In this document: positions 5,211-9,566 of the stretch, piece by piece
Numbering within the stretch: position 1 is the stretch's first letter
Layout: each line of letters opens with the position of its first letter
Source of the DNA: Erysipelotrichaceae bacterium
GTDB lineage: Bacteria > Bacillota_I > Bacilli_A > Erysipelotrichales > Erysipelotrichaceae
Length of the DNA: 9,566 nucleotides
NCBI GenBank assembly: GCA_017620435.1
Contig: JAFZQL010000161.1
Span: 1 to 9,566, forward strand
Reading direction: 5' to 3'
Notes under the pieces: generated by a model
What the model was told of the DNA's origin: nothing
Databases searched by the model: none
Seen by the model: only the letters and a program-made list of their open reading frames with translations
Made by a program: the position numbers and the translations under genes

Positions 5211-5486
5211 ATGAGTAGAAGTTTAAAGAAGGGCCCATTCGTAGATGAACACCTGATGAAGAAGGTTGAAGCTCTGAATGCCGCCGGTAAAAAAGAAGTG
5301 ATCAAGACCTGGTCAAGAAGATCTACGATCTTCCCTGCGTTCGTTGAACATACGTTCGCCGTATACAACGGCAAAGAACATGTTCCGGTATATGTTACAG
5401 AAGACATGGTCGGACACTAGCTCGGCGAGTTTGTTGCGACAAGAAAATTCGGTGGCCACGGTGCAAACGCCGATAAGAAAGCATAG
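5211..5486 (+). CDS. rpsS: 30S ribosomal protein S19, interrupted by in-frame TAG at codon 70
   Basis: The frame from ATG 5211 gives canonical S19: MSRSLKKGPFVDEHLMKKVE, TWSRRSTIFP, and HVPVYVTEDMVGH up to residue 69. Codon 70, lysine in the nearly universal GHKLGEF motif, is TAG (5418-5420). The same frame then continues for 21 more codons that match S19 (LGEFVATRKF, then a Gly/His stretch and ADKKA) to a TAG at 5484-5486, for a normal total of 91 residues. Strict translation gives a 69-residue protein lacking the C-terminal tail, which sits in the 30S head near the A and P sites. AAG to TAG is one substitution. The most likely causes are a base error, a fresh mutation or strain variant, or readthrough. 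The flanking genes are intact, and S19 is essential in well-studied bacteria, so the gene is probably functional in the living cell. Confidence 0.93.
5418..5486 (+). other. In-frame TAG and conserved S19 C-terminal extension
   Basis: The TAG replaces the expected lysine AAG. The following 63 bases keep the frame, conserved residues and final charged tail of S19, ending two bases into the Shine-Dalgarno region of rplV (GGAGG 5486-5490). There is no internal ATG, GTG or TTG with a ribosome binding site that could restart translation of this segment on its own. Confidence 0.9.
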
Positions 5487-5494
5487 GAGGACTT

Positions 5495-5869
5495 ATGGCA
5501 AGAAAGAAAGTTGAAGAAACAGTTAAGCCTGAACCTCGCGATGTTAAGGCTACCGCCAAGACGGTCAGAGTCACATCCAGAAAAGGAAAACTGGTTATGG
5601 ATCTGATCAGAGGCAAAGACGTCAAGGAAGCTGCTGCCATTCTGAAGTTCTTACCGAACAAGGCAGCGAGAATTACCGCCAAGGTATTAAAGAGCGCCTG
5701 CGCGAATGCGACGCACAACTTCCAGATGGACGAAGAAAAACTGTATGTAAAAGAGTGTTACGCAAATGAAGGCATTACGCTGAAGCGTTATATGCCTCGT
5801 GCGAAGGGTTCCGCTTCACCGATCATGAAGAGGACCAGCCACATCACTGTGGTCGTAAGTGAGAGATAA
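5495..5869 (+). CDS. rplV: 50S ribosomal protein L22
   Basis: Product of 124 residues, about ten longer than Bacillus L22 because of an N-terminal extension (ARKKVEETVKPEPRDVK) before the usual AKTVRVTSRKGKLVMDLIRG. The body has the family's KVLKSACANATHN and the tunnel-lining beta hairpin with ITLKRYMPRAKGSASPIMKR, then THITVVVSE. L22 forms the exit tunnel constriction with L4. The ribosome binding site GGAGG (5486-5490) overlaps the final stop of the full-length rpsS frame; if ribosomes stop at the early TAG they would end 74 bases before this ATG. The stop TAA merges with the Shine-Dalgarno of rpsC. Confidence 0.96.
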   Translation: MARKKVEETVKPEPRDVKATAKTVRVTSRKGKLVMDLIRGKDVKEAAAILKFLPNKAARITAKVLKSACANATHNFQMDEEKLYVKECYANEGITLKRYMPRAKGSASPIMKRTSHITVVVSER

Positions 5870-5880
5870 GGGGGAGAACA

Positions 5881-6684
5881 ATGGGTCAGAAAGTAAGTCC
5901 GGTAGGATTAAGAGTCGGTGTCATCCGTGACTGGGAGTCCAGATGGTATGCCGAAAAAGAATACGGCGATTTATTGTTAGAAGACATCAAGATTCGTGAA
6001 CTTATCTTAAAAGACTGCGCTGATTGTCTGGTATCACGTGTTGAGATCGAAAGAAGCAAGAACCGTGTCGTTCTGATCATCAGAACAGCACGTCCGGGTA
6101 TGTTTGTTGGATCCGACGGTTCCAAGATCGAGGAACTGAAGAAAAAACTGGCCAAGCTGACAAACGGTAAGGATATCAGCATCAACATCGTTGAGGTTGC
6201 CAATCCTGATCTGGATGCCAGACTGGTCGCACTGAAAATCGTTAAGATGCTGGAAGAAAGACAGTCTTTCCGTACAGCGCAGAAACGTGCCATCCAGCAG
6301 ACAATGAGAGCCGGAGCTAAAGGTATCAAGACTTCGATCGGCGGCCGTCTGGGCGGTGCCGATATCGCCAGAAGCGAAGGATATTCCGAAGGTTCTGTAT
6401 CGCTGCATACATTACGTTCCGATATCGACTACGCCTGGGAAGAAGCCATGACAACCTATGGCAAGCTGGGTGTTAAAGTCTGGATCTGCAGAGGCGAAGT
6501 GCTCCCTGGCGAGATGGTTAAAGAACCGGAAAAGCCAAAGACAATGGGCAACCGTCCAAACAGAGACAGACGTCCTAGAAGAGACGGCGCAAGACCTGCT
6601 AGACCGGAAGCTGCTGCAGAAGCACCTGTAGAAGCAAAGGAAGCAGAACCTGCACCGGTAGAAGTAAAGGAGGATGCTGAATAA
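5881..6684 (+). CDS. rpsC: 30S ribosomal protein S3 with long C-terminal tail
   Basis: Product of 267 residues against about 218 in Bacillus and 233 in E. coli. The N-terminus (MGQKVSPVGLRVGVIRDWES) is typical. The KH type 2 domain has its GSDG loop at residues 77-80, and the C-terminal domain has RAGAKGIKTSIGGRLGGADIAR and WICRGEVLPG, the last ending near residue 210. After that comes a low-complexity tail: first basic (residues 225-241, rich in Arg), then acidic (243-267, Glu/Ala/Pro-rich). S3 lies at the mRNA entry site and takes part in helicase activity on mRNA. The tail is probably disordered and solvent-exposed. The Shine-Dalgarno AAGGGGGAG overlaps the rplV stop. The last codons contain the Shine-Dalgarno of rplP. 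Confidence 0.97.
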   Translation: MGQKVSPVGLRVGVIRDWESRWYAEKEYGDLLLEDIKIRELILKDCADCLVSRVEIERSKNRVVLIIRTARPGMFVGSDGSKIEELKKKLAKLTNGKDISINIVEVANPDLDARLVALKIVKMLEERQSFRTAQKRAIQQTMRAGAKGIKTSIGGRLGGADIARSEGYSEGSVSLHTLRSDIDYAWEEAMTTYGKLGVKVWICRGEVLPGEMVKEPEKPKTMGNRPNRDRRPRRDGARPARPEAAAEAPVEAKEAEPAPVEVKEDAE

Positions 6685-6686
6685 TT

Positions 6687-7097
6687 ATGTTAATGCCAAA
6701 AAGAACTAAATATCGTCGTCCTCATCGTCTGAGTTACGAAGGCAAGTCAAAAGCCGGCAGAGAAGTCGTGTTCGGCGATTACGGTCTGGTAGCCATGGAA
6801 GGCGGCTATGTCTCATCGAATCAGATCGAGGCAGCCCGTGTTGCCATGACCAGATACATGAACCGTGGCGGACAGGTCTGGATCAAGATCTTCCCGCAGA
6901 TGGCAAAAACAAAGAAACCTCTGGAAGTACGTATGGGATCAGGTAAGGGTGCTCCTGAAGGCTGGGTAGCAGTCGTTCAGAAGGGCAGAGTCATGTTCGA
7001 GATCGGCGGTGTTGATGAAGCGGTTGCCAGAGAAGCGTTAAGACTCGGCCAGAACAAACTGCCTGTCAAAGCGAAATTTGTGAAGAAAGGTGAATAG
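6687..7097 (+). CDS. rplP: 50S ribosomal protein L16
   Basis: Product of 136 residues, a little short of Bacillus L16 (144). It begins MLMPKRTKYRRPHRLSYEGK, as L16 normally does, which supports ATG 6687 over the internal ATG 6693. It has IEAARVAMTRYMNRGGQVWIKIFP and the strongly conserved RMGSGKGAPEGWVAVV, then VAREALRLGQNKLPVKAKFV. L16 contacts the A-site tRNA and helps arrange the peptidyl transferase centre. The Shine-Dalgarno AAGGAGG (6667-6673) lies inside rpsC, 13 bases before the ATG, longer than usual. It ends in TAG, followed by TGA two codons on. Confidence 0.97.
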   Translation: MLMPKRTKYRRPHRLSYEGKSKAGREVVFGDYGLVAMEGGYVSSNQIEAARVAMTRYMNRGGQVWIKIFPQMAKTKKPLEVRMGSGKGAPEGWVAVVQKGRVMFEIGGVDEAVAREALRLGQNKLPVKAKFVKKGE

Positions 7098-7099
7098 TT

Positions 7100-7303
7100 A
7101 TGAACATTAAAGAAGTTAGAGAAAAATCTTCTGATGAATTAAAGAAAAGTCTGGAAGAGATGAAAGTCGAACTATTCGATCTTAGATTTGCCAGAGCTAC
7201 AGGTTCCATCGAGAACCCGATGCGTATCAGAGAACTGAAGAAGTCAATTGCCAGAGTATTGACGGTATTACATGAAAGAGAAAGCGAAGTAAAGGAGGGT
7301 TAA
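7100..7303 (+). CDS. rpmC: 50S ribosomal protein L29
   Basis: Product of 67 residues, normal length. It shows the two-helix pattern of L29: MNIKEVREKSSDELKKSLEE, the conserved ELFDLRFARATGSIENP turn, then RIRELKKSIARVLTVLHERE. L29 packs next to L23 at the tunnel exit. It starts two bases after the rplP stop, with an AAAGGTG-type binding site inside the end of rplP, so translation is probably coupled. Confidence 0.96.
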   Translation: MNIKEVREKSSDELKKSLEEMKVELFDLRFARATGSIENPMRIRELKKSIARVLTVLHERESEVKEG

Positions 7304-7306
7304 CAA

Positions 7307-7567
7307 ATGGAAAGAACAACTCGTAGAACGTTAACGGGTGTCGTTACTTCGGATAAGATGGATAAGACGATCGTTGTCGCCATCAATGAAAAGAAGAACC
7401 ATCCTTTATATGGTAAAGGCGTAAAGTTTACCAGAAAGTTTAAAGTACGTGATGAAAACAATGAAGCCCATGTCGGCGACACTGTTGAGATCATGGAGAC
7501 CAGAAACCTGAGCAAGGAAGTTCACTTCCGCCTGGTGAAGGTCATTGAAAAGGCAGTAGTTCTGTAG
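7307..7567 (+). CDS. rpsQ: 30S ribosomal protein S17
   Basis: Product of 86 residues, normal length. It has the S17 OB-fold signature RTLTGVVTSDKMDKTIVV, then PLYGKGVKFTRKFKVRDENN and HVGDTVEIMETRNLSKEVHF. S17 binds the 5' domain of 16S rRNA and is an early assembly protein. AAAGGAGGG, inside the end of rpmC, is its binding site. It ends in TAG, which overlaps the rplN Shine-Dalgarno TAGGAGG. Confidence 0.96.
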   Translation: MERTTRRTLTGVVTSDKMDKTIVVAINEKKNHPLYGKGVKFTRKFKVRDENNEAHVGDTVEIMETRNLSKEVHFRLVKVIEKAVVL

Positions 7568-7577
7568 GAGGACCGAT

Positions 7578-7946
7578 ATGATTAGTACTGAAACAAGATT
7601 AAGAGTTGCTGACAATACCGGTGCGAAAGAACTGCTGGTAATCCGCTGCTTAGGCGGTTCAAGAAGAAAATATGCGAACATCGGCGATGTCGTCGTATGC
7701 ACCGTTAAGGATGCTACTCCTGGCGGTACGGCGAAAAAGGGTCAAGTCGTAAAGGCTGTCATCGTTAGAACGAAGTACGGCCTGAGAAGAGAAAACGGTT
7801 CCTTCATCAAATTTGATGACAATGCGGCTGTCATTATCAAGGATGACAAGACTCCGCTGGGAACCCGTATCTTTGGCCCTGTTGCCAGAGAACTGCGTGA
7901 TAAGGATTATACGAAGATCGTATCCTTAGCGTCAGAAGTATTATAG
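7578..7946 (+). CDS. rplN: 50S ribosomal protein L14
   Basis: Product of 122 residues, the exact usual length. It starts MISTETRLRVADNTGAKEL and has the conserved LGGSRRKYANIGDVVV, VKAVIVRTK, and FDDNAAVIIKDDKTPLGTRI, followed by FGPVARELR. L14 lies at the subunit interface, near bridge B8 and the RsfS silencing-factor site. It begins ten bases after the rpsQ stop and ends in TAG, which forms part of TAGGAGG, the binding site of rplX. Confidence 0.98.
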   Translation: MISTETRLRVADNTGAKELLVIRCLGGSRRKYANIGDVVVCTVKDATPGGTAKKGQVVKAVIVRTKYGLRRENGSFIKFDDNAAVIIKDDKTPLGTRIFGPVARELRDKDYTKIVSLASEVL

Positions 7947-7956
7947 GAGGGTAACT

Positions 7957-8232
7957 ATGAAAATCAAGAAAGGTGACAAAGTAAAAGTTATCGCTGGAGA
8001 TGACAAGGGTGTTGTTGCTGAAGTAGTAGCTGCACTTCCTAGATCCAACAGAGTTATCGTTGAAGGCGTCAATGTCGTAAAGAAACACTGCAAGCCTTCC
8101 AATGCCAACCCTGACGGCGGAATCATTGACAAGGAGCTGCCGATCAGCGTTTCCAATGTCAGACTTGCAGAAAGCAAGAAAGACAAGAAGTCGGCAAAGA
8201 AGAAGAATGCAAAGGGGGCTAAGAAGAAATAA
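7957..8232 (+). CDS. rplX: 50S ribosomal protein L24 with lysine-rich C-terminus
   Basis: Product of 91 residues against about 103 in Bacillus and E. coli. The KOW domain is plain (MKIKKGDKVKVIAGDDKGV, then NRVIVEGVNVVKKH) as is GGIIDKELPISVSNVRL. After residue 72 the usual family ending (a GxxxRVGYK...DGKKVR... element) is missing. In its place is a tail of 19 residues containing 11 lysines. Other frames over this stretch do not supply the missing motif, so a frameshift is unlikely. L24 is an initiator of 50S assembly near the tunnel exit; the lost part is a peripheral element. The stop TAA overlaps the rplE start by one base (TAATG), indicating coupled translation. Confidence 0.95.
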   Translation: MKIKKGDKVKVIAGDDKGVVAEVVAALPRSNRVIVEGVNVVKKHCKPSNANPDGGIIDKELPISVSNVRLAESKKDKKSAKKKNAKGAKKK

Positions 8233-8771
8233 TGAATCGTTTACAGGAAAAATATGTAAAAGAAATCAAACCCGCACTGATCAAGAAACATGCGTATTCT
8301 TCCGCCATGGAATGTCCTAAGGTAGCCAAGATCGTCATCAACATGGGTGTTGGTGAAGCCGTATCCGAGCCGAAACAGCTCGAGGATGCCGTAGCCGATC
8401 TGACGATGATCTCCGGACAGAAGCCGGTCATCACCAAGGCCAAGAAATCCATCGCCAACTTCAAACTGAGAGAAAACACGCCGATCGGTTGTAAAGTTAC
8501 GCTCAGAGGCGAAAGAATGTACGACTTCCTGGATAAGCTGATCAACATCTCCTTACCGAGAGTGAGAGACTTCAGAGGCGTAAGCAATACCGCTTTCGAC
8601 GGAAGAGGCAACTACACTTTAGGTATCAGGGAACAGATCATCTTCCCGGAAATCGAATATGACAAGGTAAGCAAGGTTCGCGGTATGGATATCGTTATCG
8701 TTACCACTGCCAGAACAAATGAAGAAGCCAAGGAACTCTTAACCGAACTTGGCATGCCATTTGCGAAATAA
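8232..8771 (+). CDS. rplE: 50S ribosomal protein L5
   Basis: Product of 179 residues, normal length. It starts MNRLQEKYVKEIKPALIKKH and has PKVAKIVINMGVGEA, ISGQKPVITKAKKSIANFKLR, and IGCKVTLRGERMYDFLDKLI, followed by LPRVRDFRGVS. L5 binds 5S rRNA and contacts the P-site tRNA and the 30S head (S13). The start shares a base with the rplX stop; an AAAGGGGG motif lies 13 bases upstream. It ends 13 bases before rpsN. Confidence 0.97.
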   Translation: MNRLQEKYVKEIKPALIKKHAYSSAMECPKVAKIVINMGVGEAVSEPKQLEDAVADLTMISGQKPVITKAKKSIANFKLRENTPIGCKVTLRGERMYDFLDKLINISLPRVRDFRGVSNTAFDGRGNYTLGIREQIIFPEIEYDKVSKVRGMDIVIVTTARTNEEAKELLTELGMPFAK

Positions 8772-8784
8772 GAAGGGAGAACAC

Positions 8785-8970
8785 ATGGCAAAGACATCAA
8801 TGAAAGTAAAAGCACATCGTCCTGCTAAGTTCTCTTCAAGGGCTTACACAAGATGTGAAAGATGCGGAAGACCGCACTCTGTATTAAGAAAATATAAACT
8901 GTGCCGTATCTGCTTCAGAGAACTGGCTTATAAAGGTCAGATCCCTGGCGTCAAGAAGGCCAGCTGGTAA
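8785..8970 (+). CDS. rpsN: 30S ribosomal protein S14, zinc-binding type
   Basis: Product of 61 residues, the length of the short zinc form (type Z). The zinc ribbon cysteines are Cys24, Cys27, Cys40 and Cys43 (CERC and CRIC), followed by FRELAYKGQIPGVKKASW, the standard ending. S14 lies in the 30S head, next to S3 and S19. A longer frame from ATG 8749 overlaps the end of rplE and has no binding site, whereas 8785 follows AAGGGAG with good spacing and gives the canonical N-terminus MAKTSMKVK. All four ligands are present, so this is the C+ version that needs zinc. Confidence 0.97.
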   Translation: MAKTSMKVKAHRPAKFSSRAYTRCERCGRPHSVLRKYKLCRICFRELAYKGQIPGVKKASW

Positions 8971-8984
8971 AGGAGGGTAATAGA

Positions 8985-9386
8985 ATGAGTTTTACAGATC
9001 CGATTGCTGATATGCTTACTAGAATCAGAAACGGTTTAAGTGCCGAACATGATACTGTAGTAATCCCGTCAAGCAAGATGAAAATCGAAATTGCCCGCAT
9101 CCTGAAACAGGAAGGCTACATCAGCAACTACAGCGTTGATGGCGACACAGCAAAAGACAAGATCATTACGATCGAACTGAAGTACGGACCGGATAAGCAG
9201 AAAGTCATTTCCGGTCTCAAGAGGATCTCTAAACCGGGTTTAAGAGTATATGCCAAGGGCGACAGCGTTCCTAGAGTACTCAACGGTTTAGGTATCGCCA
9301 TCATATCTACATCAAAGGGTTTAATGACGGACCGCGATGCGAGAAAAGCGCATCTGGGCGGTGAAGTCGTTGCCTACGTGTGGTAA
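8985..9386 (+). CDS. rpsH: 30S ribosomal protein S8
   Basis: Product of 133 residues, normal length. It starts with the hallmark MSFTDPIADMLTRIRNG and ends with the conserved core SKGLMTDRDARKAHLGGEVV, then AYVW. S8 binds the central domain of 16S rRNA and in E. coli is the autogenous repressor of the spc operon, acting at the rplE region; no convincing copy of that 16S-like site is obvious before rplE here. It follows rpsN by 14 bases, with AAGGAGGG as binding site. Confidence 0.97.
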   Translation: MSFTDPIADMLTRIRNGLSAEHDTVVIPSSKMKIEIARILKQEGYISNYSVDGDTAKDKIITIELKYGPDKQKVISGLKRISKPGLRVYAKGDSVPRVLNGLGIAIISTSKGLMTDRDARKAHLGGEVVAYVW

Positions 9387-9405
9387 TTAGAATAAGGAGA
9401 AATAT

Positions 9406-9566
9406 ATGTCACGTATCGGTAATAAAACGATTACCATTCCTGCCGGATGCGAAGTAAGTGTTTCCGACAGTAATGAGGTGACGGTAAAGGGTCCTAAGGG
9501 AACTCTATCACGTCAATTCAGCCCGCTGATCGATATCAAGGTCGAAGGCGCTGAAGTAAACTGCAA
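9406..9566 (+). CDS. rplF: 50S ribosomal protein L6, N-terminal part (cut by window end)
   Basis: Only the first 53 codons are present. They read MSRIGNKTITIPAGCEVSVS, then EVTVKGPKGTLSRQFSP, the classic start of L6, including the VKGPKG motif. L6 lies near the sarcin-ricin loop and the factor-binding site. ATAAGGAGA at 9392-9400 is its ribosome binding site. The frame is still open at the window edge. In related genomes rplR, rpsE, rpmD, rplO and secY would follow. Confidence 0.95.
   Translation, partial: MSRIGNKTITIPAGCEVSVSDSNEVTVKGPKGTLSRQFSPLIDIKVEGAEVNC

Noticed and set aside
4958..5407. Long minus-strand frame over rplB and rpsS
   Set aside because: It is antisense to highly conserved ribosomal protein genes and has no family features; a by-product of codon use.
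5193..5486. Reassignment of UAG to a sense codon in this organism
   Set aside because: rplB, rplP, rpsQ and rplN all end in TAG at the expected protein end, and reading through the rplB TAGs would fuse L2 to S19. Only local readthrough or suppression at rpsS remains possible.
5886..6329. 147-codon minus-strand frame within rpsC
   Set aside because: Ser/Leu/Phe-rich shadow of the S3 coding frame with no start signals.
8102..8320. Frameshift as the reason for the short L24
   Set aside because: The other frames over this stretch do not encode the missing RVGYK/GKKVR element, and the stop joins rplE directly.
8749..8784. Upstream ATG for rpsN giving 73 residues
   Set aside because: It overlaps rplE and has no binding site; ATG 8785 gives the standard 61-residue S14 behind AAGGGAG.
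1..9566. UGA read as tryptophan (Mollicutes code)
   Set aside because: Tryptophan codons in the genes are TGG, no TGA occurs inside any gene, and TGA ends the surface-protein gene.
1..9566. CRISPR arrays, insertion sequences, tRNA or rRNA genes, defence genes
   Set aside because: No regularly spaced repeats, transposase frames, cloverleaf or rRNA signatures were found on either strand.

Overview
The window is a Bacillota-type (Firmicutes, low-to-moderate GC) chromosome segment. It holds the 3' part of a surface-protein gene, a small predicted lipoprotein gene, and most of the S10-spc ribosomal protein operon, all on the + strand. Strong AGGAGG ribosome binding sites, the four-cysteine zinc form of S14, and the S10-L3-L4-L23-L2-S19-L22-S3-L16-L29-S17-L14-L24-L5-S14-S8-L6 order support Bacillota. 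The MucBP/InlB-like repeats, short lysine-rich tails and the absence of tuf/str genes directly upstream would fit Erysipelotrichia or a relative, but this finer placement is only an inference. UGA is a normal stop and UAG ends several genes here, so the code appears standard.

Bases 1-1177 are the C-terminal 391 codons of a secreted or surface protein built of Listeria-Bacteroides (Flg_new/InlB B-type) repeats. It ends at a compact junction where a consensus extended -10 promoter sits directly against an intrinsic terminator hairpin. Bases 1229-2050 encode an unfamiliar lipoprotein. Bases 2051-2378 are a 328-base intergenic region. It holds a probable terminator, two DNA dyads, helically phased A/T tracts, a near-consensus promoter (TTGAAA-17-TATAAT), a palindrome at the predicted transcription start and a roughly 120-nt structured leader ahead of rpsJ.

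Bases 2379-9566 carry sixteen complete or interrupted ribosomal protein genes plus the start of rplF, tightly packed with two overlapping gene junctions (rplD/rplW, rplX/rplE). Together they make core 30S and 50S proteins from one transcript, with no further clear promoter inside.

The main anomaly is in rpsS. Codon 70, expected to be the conserved lysine of the GHKLGEF motif, is TAG, yet the frame after it continues with a well-conserved S19 C-terminus to a second TAG. This is either an error or strain-level AAG-to-TAG mutation, or a readthrough/suppression case. Other points are an L24 whose usual C-terminal element is replaced by a lysine-rich tail, an S3 with a long basic-then-acidic tail, a divergent peptidyl-transferase-proximal loop in L3, and a candidate leader RNA. 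I do not see a new mobile, defence or CRISPR system.
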